The position numbers and the translations under genes were made by a program. This document shows, piece after piece, positions 26,733 through 37,057 of a stretch of 37,057 nt of DNA (positions are counted from its first letter, which is position 1; every line of letters begins with the position of its first letter). Source of the DNA: Pseudomonadales bacterium (GTDB lineage Bacteria; Pseudomonadota; Gammaproteobacteria; Pseudomonadales; Azotimanducaceae); assembly GCA_021295875.1 (NCBI GenBank), contig JAGWBN010000003.1:6914-43970 (forward strand). The letters run 5' to 3'. The notes beneath the pieces are model-generated. The model made no database searches and was not told the DNA's origin. It worked only from the letters and a program-made list of their open reading frames with translations.

Positions 26733-26972
26733 ATGACCACCGGACGACTTGCCCCACGCGGCGCCGCGGCCGGCCTGATCGTCCTCTCGGCCGCGTGGCT
26801 CGCCGGCGGCTGTGTCCAGACCACGGTCCAGGGCGTGCGCCAGGCGGAAACCGACCTCGGCGCGAGCGAATCCGTCGTGGTCCTGTCGAGGAAACACGAG
26901 ACCCAGGGCGAGACCGAAGACGACTTCGTCTCATGCGTCAGCGACCAGATCAACCCCGCTCCGCCACGGTGA
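26733..26972 (+). pseudogene. Truncated duplicate of the lipoprotein gene 29077..29781
   Basis: MTTGRLAPRGAAAGLIVLSAAWLAGGCVQTTVQGVRQAETDLGASESVVVLSRKHETQGETEDDFVSCVSD matches the N-terminus of the downstream lipoprotein, then diverges at about 26946-26953 into sequence matching the VWA1 tail (25536 onward). Confidence 0.88.
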
Positions 26973-27148
26973 GCGGGCGAGACCGCACCCGATTCATGGA
27001 GAGCGCCGCAGAACTATTGCCAAGGGGCGTCGTGTTGAACGTCATCCTGCTTCCAATGGAAGGCGACCCCGGCGCGTCCGCCGCCTATTGGATGCTGGCG
27101 GGCCGCATCGGCGGCACGTACACTTCGCCGTTCAGGGACTGGCCATGA
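26951..27148 (+). pseudogene. Duplicated 3' tail of the VWA gene 24645..25733
   Basis: RSATVSGRDRTRFMESAAELLPRGVVLNVILLPMEGDPGASAAYWMLAGRIGGTYTSPFRDWP* matches RSAAVSGRDRVRFMEDAEKRMPRDVTVNVIMFPMEGDPNASAAYWILAGRSGGTYMSPSRDWP*; collinear at an offset of 1415 nt. Confidence 0.88.
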
Positions 27149-28106
27149 ACCCGCGACGTGGATTGGAAGAGATCGGCCTGTCGTTCCTCGACGTCATCTG
27201 CTGTGGATTCGGGGCCATCATTCTGCTGCTGATGATCGTCAAGACGGTGGAACCGATCCTGCTCGAGGAGCCGGTGATCAACCTTGAGGGGCTCGTGATC
27301 GAGAAGCGGGATTCGCTCAACGAGATCATCGGCCGCACCCGGATCCTGACCCGGCAGCTCAGCGACGAGGAGCGGCAACTGGCCCGCGATCTGGCTGAAC
27401 TGGCCCGGCTGGAACGGGACCTCAACGACATCCTCGCCCGCTACCACGCCACCGCCGAGGAAGCCGAGCACCAGAACACCGAGCGGCTGCGGCTCGCCCG
27501 GGCCAAGCAGTCGCTGACCGAGGAGATGGAGCGTCTGCTGGGCCTCGACTTCGTGCGCAGCACCAGGTCGACAGCGAGTACATCATCTTCGTCATCGACA
27601 CCTCGGGCACCATGCAGCGGGGGGCGTGGCCGATAGTCCAAAGGAAAGTCCAGGAAACGCTGCAGATCTATCCCCGCGTCAAAGGCATCCAGATCATGAA
27701 CGACATGGGCGGCTACATGTTTCCGCAGTTCGCCGGCCGCTGGATTCCGGACTCCGAACGCCGCCGGCGGGACATCGTGCAGATTCTCGCGACTTGGAGC
27801 CCAATGTCGAATTCCAGCCCCGTCGAGGGTATCCGCGCGGCCATCACCACCTTCTACAGCACCGACCACAAAGTCAGCATCTACGTCTTCGGCGACGACT
27901 TCTCGGGCAGGTCCATCGAATATGTCGTGGACACCGTCGATGAGCTCAACCGTATCGCCGAGGACGGCAGCCGGCGCATGCGCATTCACGCGGTGGGCTT
28001 TCCCGTGAGGGTGGGGAGCCCGTCCGGCAATCGGTTCGCCGCGCTCATGCGCGAACTCACCTACCGGAACAACGGAACCTTTGTCGCCCTGCCGCGATTG
28101 GAGTAG
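27145..28106 (+). pseudogene. Second copy of the VWA gene 25730..26689, disrupted by a 2-nt insertion
   Basis: 962 nt versus 960 nt for the intact copy. CAGCACCATCGACAGC becomes CAGCACCAGGTCGACAGC (extra GG at 27566-27567). The frame then ends at a stop at 27634-27636, while the VWA reading resumes in another frame (ORF 27612..28106). Confidence 0.85.
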
Positions 28107-28258
28107 GCTTCAATTGACCCGTTCGGAGCGCCACTCGCATGGCACTCACTCGCATTGCACTGGGGCTGGCTCGTTGCCCGGCGTCGGCGGCGACGCTTCT
28201 CGCCGGAACAATTCGCGTGGCGAATTCTCGGCACGGCCGTGAGGCGGTGGCGTTTGGC

Positions 28259-29080
28259 GTGCATCGCAATCGACGGAGTCCCTACGGTGCGCTGGCTACC
28301 GCGTTGGTCGCCGGCTGGCTACTCGGCGGCTGCAGCAGTGGCGCATCCATCACCGTGGATGTCGACGTGCCCCGTCCGCTGGTCGAACCGATCAACGCCG
28401 CGGTCGGCATCTACTACAACGACGAACTGAGGAACTACGTCCACGAGGAAGAACTCGTCGACCACGGCAAGTACCGGATCGACATAGGTGCCTCCCATGC
28501 ACCGGTGTTCGCCCAGGTCTTCGATGCGATGTTCGAGACCGTCGTGCCCATGGCCCTCGTCCCTGGCGACGAGGCACCGGCCGACGAGCCACCCGCGGAC
28601 GAGACACCCGCCGACGACGAGGCCGGTGCGGGGGATGCCGACCTCGAAGAAACGGACGCCGCGACCGACAGCGATGCCGCGGGTGCGCCACCGGTCAGGT
28701 TCACCCGCCCGGACGGCAGCAAGCCCGCCGTCGCCGGCATCATCGCGCCGAGCATCGAAGAGGTCCAATTCGCGATTCCGAGACAGACGGGCGGCGAGTT
28801 CTACGAGGTCTGGATCCGCTACCGACTGGATCTCTACGACACCAACGGCAACCGCTTGGGCGAATACCCCGTGATCGGCTACGGCAAAGCCAACAAAGCC
28901 AACTTCGGTGGCCTTGGGCAGGCTTCACCCGCGCTCAACGAGGCGACCATGTGGGCGCTGCGCGACGCAGCCGCAATGCTCTCGTTCCAGTTCCGCGACC
29001 AATCGGAGTCCAAAGACTGGCTCGCCATGATCGCCACCCGCAACGCCTACGCCACGCCGCCGCACGCGGTCGGACAATGA
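28259..29080 (+). CDS. Lipoprotein of unknown function with an acidic Ala/Asp/Glu/Pro-rich insert
   Basis: GTG start proposed: (V)HRNRRSPYGALATALVAGWLLGGCSSGASITVDVDVPRPLVEPINAAVGIYYNDELRNYV...; lipobox LLGGC; insert APADEPPADETPADDEAGAGDADLEETDAATDSDAAGAPP. The longer ORF starts at 28139. Confidence 0.78.
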   Translation: MHRNRRSPYGALATALVAGWLLGGCSSGASITVDVDVPRPLVEPINAAVGIYYNDELRNYVHEEELVDHGKYRIDIGASHAPVFAQVFDAMFETVVPMALVPGDEAPADEPPADETPADDEAGAGDADLEETDAATDSDAAGAPPVRFTRPDGSKPAVAGIIAPSIEEVQFAIPRQTGGEFYEVWIRYRLDLYDTNGNRLGEYPVIGYGKANKANFGGLGQASPALNEATMWALRDAAAMLSFQFRDQSESKDWLAMIATRNAYATPPHAVGQ

Positions 29081-29781
29081 CTACCGGACGGCTTCCGCCA
29101 CGCGGCATCGCTGTCGGCCTACTCGTCCTCGCGGCCGCGTGGCTTGCCGGCGGTTGCGTGCAGACCACGGTCCAGGGTGTGCGCCAGGCGGAAACCGACC
29201 TCGGCGCGAGCGAGTCCGTGGTGATCCTGTCGAGGAAACACAAGACCCAGGGCGAGACCGAAGACGACTTCGTCGCCTGCGTCAGCGACTATGTCAAAAG
29301 CGGCAGCGACGCCGTGCCCATCCTCACCGAACGCGAGTTCGTCGATGCCACCTTCCCCTGGTTCGAGCCGCGCACGGCGCCGCTCAACATGGACGATCTC
29401 ACCCAGGTCATCAACCGGCCCCTCATCGCTGAACGAATCGACGAGATCGGCGTCCGCTACCTCGTCTGGATCGAGGGCCAGACGCGACGATCCGATCAGA
29501 CCGGCAGCCTCCAGTGCACCATGATGACCGGCGGCGTACCCGGTTGTCTGGGGTTCCTGTCGTGGGAGCGGGGGTCGAACTACGAGGCCTCGGTGTGGGA
29601 CGTCCGTCGCAAGATGACCGTCGGCACGTTGAGTTCCGAGGCCGCCGGCACGAGTTTCGTCATCGCCGTGGTGGTTCCCGTGCCCGTCATCGCCCGGGTC
29701 CAGGAGGAGGCGTGCGCCAACCTGTCGCAGGAGATCAAGAACTTCCTCGGCCCGCAGGACTCGTCGACCGCCGACGCGTAG
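29077..29781 (+). CDS. Lipoprotein of unknown function (full-length parent of the truncated copy)
   Basis: MTTGRLPPRGIAVGLLVLAAAWLAGGCVQTTVQGVRQAETDLGASESVVILSRKHKTQGETEDDFVACVSDYVKSGSDAVPILTEREFVDATFPWFEPRTAPL; ATG overlaps the preceding TGA. Confidence 0.85.
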   Translation: MTTGRLPPRGIAVGLLVLAAAWLAGGCVQTTVQGVRQAETDLGASESVVILSRKHKTQGETEDDFVACVSDYVKSGSDAVPILTEREFVDATFPWFEPRTAPLNMDDLTQVINRPLIAERIDEIGVRYLVWIEGQTRRSDQTGSLQCTMMTGGVPGCLGFLSWERGSNYEASVWDVRRKMTVGTLSSEAAGTSFVIAVVVPVPVIARVQEEACANLSQEIKNFLGPQDSSTADA

Positions 29782-29813
29782 GACGTTCCCTCGCATGGAA
29801 GCCCCACGGTGCG

Positions 29814-30443
29814 CTACGGCCTCACTTCAAGGATTTCCCCCGTGGTGCGCGACGGTTCGACGGCGTACCACTCCCTGAGCGTCACCCGCCAGTTCTGCTT
29901 CTGGCAGCGATCAGCGAGTTCGTAGAACGTCGGTCGGCCCGGGTCGGCGATCACGAACCGCTTGGCGCCACCTTCCAGCGCCCGCTCAACCACGTCGAAC
30001 AGCGGCTTGATCATGCTGTCCCAGAAGCAGATGTCGGAACCGATCAACAGGTGTTCGCGGCCCAGACACTGGGCGCTTAGGTTGTTGAAGTTGCTCTCCA
30101 GCGGCGCGACCTTGACGTCGTTCAGCGCCGAAATCACCTCGAGGTAGGGGAAGACGTTGCCGTCGAGGTCCACGGCCGTCACCCGTGCCTTGAAACGGCG
30201 CGCGCAGAACACGGCACCCGGTCCCCAACCGCAACCGAGTTCCATCACCCGTACTCCGCGCTGCGGCGGGTTGTGCAGGAGGTAGTCCATCAGCAGGAAA
30301 CTCGAGCGCCACGCCTTGTTGCCGTGGATGGAAGGCTCGTAGAGGCGTTTCAGGCGTCGAATCAGCCGGTGCTGCGACGTCAGCAGATAGATCCCGTAGG
30401 CGCGGTAGATGTGCTCCTCGGGAATGCGCTCGAGTTCAGGCAT
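29814..30443 (-). CDS. Class I SAM-dependent methyltransferase
   Basis: RVMELGCGWGPGAVFCARRFKARVTAVDLDGNVFPYLEV (motif I and acidic loop). Confidence 0.85.
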   Translation of the reverse strand: MPELERIPEEHIYRAYGIYLLTSQHRLIRRLKRLYEPSIHGNKAWRSSFLLMDYLLHNPPQRGVRVMELGCGWGPGAVFCARRFKARVTAVDLDGNVFPYLEVISALNDVKVAPLESNFNNLSAQCLGREHLLIGSDICFWDSMIKPLFDVVERALEGGAKRFVIADPGRPTFYELADRCQKQNWRVTLREWYAVEPSRTTGEILEVRP

Positions 30444-30446
30444 CGG

Positions 30447-31211
30447 TCAGCTATAGACCATCTGCATGTGCGCGCCGAGGTTGATCGTGGCGTGCATCGC
30501 CAAGGGCACGGCCAGCGTCCCGGTATGGGCCCTGGCGGCCCCCAGCACGATGCCCAGCAGGAAGATCTGCGCGATCTCGTAGATTCCGTATTGGATGTGC
30601 ATGAGCGCCCACACGAACGAGGTGAGCAGGATCGTCCCCGAGACGCCCAGCCTCGATCGCGACCAACCGGCGAACAGGAATCCCCGGAAGAACGCCTCCT
30701 CGAACAGCGGCGCGCCGACGCCGATTCCGATGGCGAGGAGAAGCGGCAGTCGGACGTTGGCGTACAGATCGACCACGAACTCGGGCGTGTCGCGACCGAG
30801 GAGCACCGTGGCGGCCTGCAGCAGCGCGACGGCAGCGACGGTGACCGCAAGCCACAGCACGAGCGCCCTGCCCTTGGGGGTGTACAACGCCATGTAGTCC
30901 CGCACCGGGATGTCTCGGCGCAGCCAGGCGCACAACCACACGACAAGCGTGCCGAGCGTCCCCGTCGCGAGCAGCGCCGCAGCGATGTATTCGCTGTTCG
31001 CATTCAGCGTCCGCGCCACGTCCGCCGTCGACATGCCGGGGTTCTCGACCATGATGGCGATGCCGAACGGGATGCCGACCACGGTCTGGATCACCAGGAA
31101 CGCGACGAAGACCGCTACCCCCAGTCCGGCCGTCGCCCAAAATCCCCACGGGGTCGGTACGGAGGCACCGGACGGATCGCCTCCGGACACTGCCGGTTCG
31201 CTATCGTTCAT
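30447..31211 (-). CDS. CPBP family intramembrane glutamic endopeptidase
   Basis: GAPLFEEAFFRGFLFAGWSRSRLG (EExxxR), SFVWALMHIQYG and later membrane motifs of the CPBP/Abi family. Confidence 0.88.
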   Translation of the reverse strand: MNDSEPAVSGGDPSGASVPTPWGFWATAGLGVAVFVAFLVIQTVVGIPFGIAIMVENPGMSTADVARTLNANSEYIAAALLATGTLGTLVVWLCAWLRRDIPVRDYMALYTPKGRALVLWLAVTVAAVALLQAATVLLGRDTPEFVVDLYANVRLPLLLAIGIGVGAPLFEEAFFRGFLFAGWSRSRLGVSGTILLTSFVWALMHIQYGIYEIAQIFLLGIVLGAARAHTGTLAVPLAMHATINLGAHMQMVYS

Positions 31212-31292
31212 GGGTCCCTCCTTCTCCTACTCCCGCCGACGACTCGTCGGTGGTCCGACGAGCCCACGACAAACGGGTAGACTTGCTCTCCC

Positions 31293-32114
31293 ATGGTCCC
31301 CGCACCCGAGTTCGCCGTCGAGACCTCCCGGCTGTGCCGCCGGTTCGGCGAACTGCGCGCCGTGGACGATCTCGATCTACGGATTGAACGGGGAACCCTA
31401 TACGGCTTTCTGGGTCGCAACGGTGCCGGAAAGTCTACCACCCTCAAGATGCTGACCGGCCTTCTGGCCCCGACCGCAGGTACGATCAAGCTGCTCGGCA
31501 AGAACCCCCTCGACCCGGCCGCGGCCGTCGAGGTGAAGCGCCGAATCGGCGTCGTCCCGGAAGACTTGGCGTTGTACGACCTGTTGACCGGTCGCGAGAA
31601 CCTGACCTTCGTCGGACGGATGTACCGCATCCCCAAGGAACTCGCCCAGGAGCGGATCGACGAGTTGTTCGCGCTGCTGGAACTCGGCCGCGACGCGGAC
31701 GAAGAGAAACGCCTGGTCATCGACTACTCCCACGGCATGAAGAAGAAGCTCGCGCTGGCCGCCGCCCTGCTCGCCAACCCCGTATTGCTGTTTCTCGACG
31801 AGCCGTTCGAAGGCGTCGACGCGGTCACGTCCCGCGTCATCCGCAACCTGCTGACCCGGGCAGCCGACCAGGGTGCCACGATCTTCATCACCTCCCACGT
31901 GCTGGAGATCGTGGAACGTCTGTGCACCCACGTCGGCATCATCGACCGGGGCCGGCTGGTCGTCCAGGCACCGCTTGCCGAACTCCGTCAGTCGGCGAGC
32001 CTCGAAGAGACATTCCTCGCCAAGGTCGGTTCGACGGAGGACGTCCACGCCCACTTGAGCTGGCTGGACGAACGCGACGAACCCCTAGCCGACGGTGGCG
32101 ATAGCCCAGAGTGA
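31293..32114 (+). CDS. ABC transporter ATP-binding protein
   Basis: GRNGAGKSTTLKMLTGLLAPTAGTIKLLG (Walker A), YSHGMKKKLALAAALLANPVLLFLDEPFEGVD (signature and Walker B). Confidence 0.92.
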   Translation: MVPAPEFAVETSRLCRRFGELRAVDDLDLRIERGTLYGFLGRNGAGKSTTLKMLTGLLAPTAGTIKLLGKNPLDPAAAVEVKRRIGVVPEDLALYDLLTGRENLTFVGRMYRIPKELAQERIDELFALLELGRDADEEKRLVIDYSHGMKKKLALAAALLANPVLLFLDEPFEGVDAVTSRVIRNLLTRAADQGATIFITSHVLEIVERLCTHVGIIDRGRLVVQAPLAELRQSASLEETFLAKVGSTEDVHAHLSWLDERDEPLADGGDSPE

Positions 32115-33883
32115 TCGGGATCGACCGCAGTCAGTTCGCAGCGATCCTCCGGCTCGGCTGGACCCTTTCACACCGACGCTGGGAGCGCCAGAGTCCCCTC
32201 CTCGCGGGTTTCATGGTCCTGCTCACGGTTGTCGGCGCCGCTTCGGCGGTCAGCGCACTGTTCATCGGCTACTACGTCGGCGTCGTCTACCTGCCGGACT
32301 TGAGGCCGCTGTTCGTGCTGTTCATCTGGGACTGCATCGTCGTGGCCTTCCTGGTCTGGTGGCTAGCCGGTCTGCTGGTGCACCTTCAACTCGGCGGCGA
32401 ACGGTTCTCGCTGACCAAGCTGATGCACATGCCGGTGTCGCCGCAAGGGGCGTTCCTGCTGAACTTCCTGAGTTCGCAGATGCGCGTCTCCCTCGGCTTC
32501 TTCTTCGCGCTGATGCTGGGCCTCTGCATCGCGCACGGCACGGTCCACGGCGTCGGCGGCGGCACCGTGCTCGCCTTGCTGGTCTTCGCCTCGATGGCCA
32601 TGGTCGCCGCCCTCACCTACCAGTTCCAAAGCTGGCTGGGGCGGCTGATGGCCAACAAGCGGCGCCGGGGAACGGTGATCGCCGTGGCCGTCATCGTCAC
32701 CGTGCTGATCGCCAACCTGCCCGCGCTCTATACGCGGACCCTGGACTTCGACGGGCCGGCGACGGACGGCGATGCTCCTGGCGAGACCGCTGCAGAGGAA
32801 TCGCCACTCATCGACAACCTCGCGGCGACGGTCGTCGCTGCCAACGTGGCGTTGCCCCCCGGGTGGCTCCCCGTCGGCGCCTGGACCGTCAACCGCGGCC
32901 AATACTGGCCGTCGGCGTTGTGCTTCGCCGGCATGCTCGCCATCGCCGCCCTGAGCCTGCGCCGTTCCTACCGCAGGACGCTTAGATCCCTCACCGGCGG
33001 CGACAGCGGCGGGCGTCGCGATGCACGCCGCGAGCCGCGCACCGCTGCCCCGCGCCCGACAGCGCCCATTGGCCGGGCGGCGTCGTCCGGCGGCGGCTGG
33101 CGGACCCTTGTCGACAGGCTGCTCAGCCGGCTGCCGGAACACGCTCGTGCCGTGGCCTGGTCGTCCATGCTGCTGTGGCGGCGGGCACCCCAGGGCAAGA
33201 TGGTGATGCTGAGTCCGATCCTGCTCATCCTGCTCTACATCGTCGTGTTCTCCGGCTTCGGTTCGGGCGACCTGGCCGCGCGCTTCTCGGCCCTGGCGTT
33301 CCTCGCCCTGGTGCTCATGATGTGCCTGACGCTGCTCGCCAACCAATTCGGCCAGGACGGCGGTGGGTTCCGCACCATGATTTTCGCCGGGGCCAGTCCA
33401 AAAGACATCCTCCTCGGCAAGAACCTGTCCCTGGCGCCGTTCGCCATCCCCATCGGCGTCTCGGCACTTGTCGTTCTGCAGATCACGAACCCGGTCTCCG
33501 CGGCCCACTTCGCGGCCCACGTCGTCCACTTGGTGGCGCTCTACCTCGTCGGCTGCCTAGTGGGCAACACGTTCTCGGTCAGAACCCCGAGGGCCATGTC
33601 CCCGAGTTCGATGAGCGTGCCCAACTCGACGGCGAAGATGACCCTCGCCACGTTGCTGGCCATGGTCCTGTTCCTCCTCATGACCTTGCCGCTCATCCTG
33701 GCTCTGTTGATCGAGCGAGGCGCCGAAGCAGCCGGCTGGCCGGTACCCGTGTTCCTGATCTTCGCGATCCTGGAGCTGGTGATCGTCGTCGCCGTATACC
33801 GCAGGATGCTCGCCGCGCAGGCCCGGCTGCTGGCCGAGCGAATCGAGGTTGTCCTTGATCGGGTGACCGAGCCGGTGGAATAA
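32111..33883 (+). CDS. Multi-TM ABC exporter permease-like protein
   Basis: 590 aa, many hydrophobic helices; GTG start overlaps the TGA of the ATPase gene (GTGA). Confidence 0.8.
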   Translation: MIGIDRSQFAAILRLGWTLSHRRWERQSPLLAGFMVLLTVVGAASAVSALFIGYYVGVVYLPDLRPLFVLFIWDCIVVAFLVWWLAGLLVHLQLGGERFSLTKLMHMPVSPQGAFLLNFLSSQMRVSLGFFFALMLGLCIAHGTVHGVGGGTVLALLVFASMAMVAALTYQFQSWLGRLMANKRRRGTVIAVAVIVTVLIANLPALYTRTLDFDGPATDGDAPGETAAEESPLIDNLAATVVAANVALPPGWLPVGAWTVNRGQYWPSALCFAGMLAIAALSLRRSYRRTLRSLTGGDSGGRRDARREPRTAAPRPTAPIGRAASSGGGWRTLVDRLLSRLPEHARAVAWSSMLLWRRAPQGKMVMLSPILLILLYIVVFSGFGSGDLAARFSALAFLALVLMMCLTLLANQFGQDGGGFRTMIFAGASPKDILLGKNLSLAPFAIPIGVSALVVLQITNPVSAAHFAAHVVHLVALYLVGCLVGNTFSVRTPRAMSPSSMSVPNSTAKMTLATLLAMVLFLLMTLPLILALLIERGAEAAGWPVPVFLIFAILELVIVVAVYRRMLAAQARLLAERIEVVLDRVTEPVE

Positions 33884-33904
33884 CCGAGTATTTTAGTCGG
33901 CTAT
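33880..33904 (+). promoter_or_regulatory. Putative IscR (Rrf2-family) type-1 binding site upstream of sufB
   Basis: ATAACCGAGTATTTTAGTCGGCTAT compared with recalled consensus ATASYYGACTRWWWYAGTCRRSTAT: two mismatches in 25 positions, right half-site perfect. Overlaps the TAA of the permease gene. Confidence 0.7.
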
Positions 33905-33908
33905 TCGC

Positions 33909-33914
33909 TACAAT
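33909..33914 (+). promoter_or_regulatory. Putative -10 element of the suf promoter
   Basis: TACAAT a few nt downstream of the putative IscR site; no good -35, which would fall inside the site. Confidence 0.45.
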
Positions 33915-33944
33915 CCGCCAACCGAGACCATCGGGGCTGTTCCG

Positions 33945-36149
<2,205 letters not shown>

Positions 36150-36169
<20 letters not shown>

Positions 36170-37057
36170 ACCGCACGCCGTCGCCAGGCGGCTGTTGGAC
36201 ACGGGACCGAGCGACTACGCACCCTGGTTCGACCGCGACGCCTGCGCCGCCGTCATCGCGAACCACGGATTGCCGATCATCCGTTCCGAGGCCTGGCAGC
36301 ACACCAACGTCGGTCGCTGGTACGAGACGGTGCTGGACGCACCCCGCCCCACCCATGGGGATGCGGTGTGGGAGTCCCCGGACGAGGTCGTCGTGCGGGA
36401 CTTCGCCGATGCGCGCACGGCCAACCTCTTTGGTCCCCGGCAGACGTTCGATCTGGAGCGCTACCCCTTGGCTGCGGTCAACGGCCTATTGCTCGGCGGC
36501 GGCTTGGCGATCCGGGTGCCCGCCGGCTGCCAGGCATCGGGTCCGGTGCGGATTTCGCGTCTTCCCTCCGCGTACCAGCACTGCCTGGTCAGCGTCGAGG
36601 CCGGCGCCACGCTGGAGCTCATCGAAGAGCCCTCGCCCCATACCCACCGCATCGTCGAGGCCGTCGTTCACGAAGGCGCGGTGCTGCGCCACCATCGCCG
36701 GCAGGCCGCGGCGGCGTCCCGCGAGTGCACGCTGGTCGGGGTCAACGTCGCCGCCGGCGGCCGCTACGAACTGTCGCAACTGTCCCTCGGGGCCGACTTG
36801 AGGCGCAACGACATCCTGGTGACGCTCGCAGGTGCCGGTGCCGAGACCGTCCTGCGGAGTGCCTGGCGGGTCGACGGGCGCGGGCATCTCGACAACCAGG
36901 TGGCCGTCGAACACGCCCTGCCGGGCGGGACGAGCCGCCAGACCTACCGAGGCGTCGCCGCGGGACGGGCGCGGACGGTCCTGAACGGACGCATTCACAT
37001 CGCCCCGGGCGCGCAGCACAGCGATGCCACCCTGTCCACCAAGAACCTGCTCGCGGA
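36150..37057 (+). CDS. sufD: Fe-S cluster assembly protein SufD, truncated by the window edge
   Basis: Frame from the ATG at 36150 stays open to the end: MAGSTTEPHAVARRLLDTGPSDYAPWFDRDACAAVIANHGLPIIRSEAWQHTNVGRWYETVLD...LNGRIHIAPGAQHSDATLSTKNLLA; ends with the SufD-type xGRIHIAPxAQxSDAxLxxKNLL motif. Confidence 0.93.

Noticed and set aside
24645-28106. Bat/MoxR-type VWA operon or TerY-type VWA cluster
   Set aside because: No MoxR AAA+ ATPase, DUF58 or tellurite-resistance genes; the N-terminal ExbD-like helix and ExbB-like neighbour point elsewhere.
14781-29781. Zorya-type anti-phage system (MotA-like protein with partners)
   Set aside because: No ZorB-like OmpA/peptidoglycan-binding partner, helicase or nuclease, and no defence-island neighbours; only the MotA/TolQ/ExbB family is shared.
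32363-33529. 388-aa minus-strand ORF
   Set aside because: Antisense to the ABC permease; highly charged with Gln/His/Asp/Gly bias typical of high-GC shadow ORFs.

Overview
This high-GC window has gammaproteobacterial-type gene content. The flanks are ordinary: on the left a partial comEC, a DUF2062 gene, lolCDE, apbE, an enoyl-CoA hydratase, a split spermidine-synthase-like pair, ggt, msrB, alaA, an lhgO-like oxidase and tusA; on the right a methyltransferase, a CPBP protease, an ABC exporter and sufBCD. The region of interest is one same-strand block at about 14.78-29.78 kb. Many of its genes overlap by ATGA/GTGA or abut. It encodes a secreted TPR/TonB-C-like protein, several lipoproteins, a TM-anchored TPR protein, a TM-anchored PEGA plus FGE-fold (SUMF1) protein without the expected catalytic cysteines, an acidic secreted protein, a MotA/TolQ/ExbB-type channel protein, a degenerate actin/Hsp70-like protein with a possible FHA-like tail, and tandem VWA proteins. 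The VWA proteins begin with a TM segment containing 'FLDVxxCGFGA', which resembles the ExbD/TolR Asp-bearing helix ('FIDVM..', 'LLDVL..'). My main hypothesis is an uncharacterised envelope machine in which a TolQ/ExbB-like channel drives VWA proteins that have ExbD-like anchors. The 3' part of the block holds a tandem segmental duplication with an internal deletion, a truncated lipoprotein copy and a VWA paralog carrying a 2-nt frameshifting insertion. Other observations are a MITE-like inverted-repeat element that supplies the DUF2062 stop codon, and a near-consensus IscR type-1 site upstream of sufB. Everything comes from reading the sequence and the ORF track; no searches were run.
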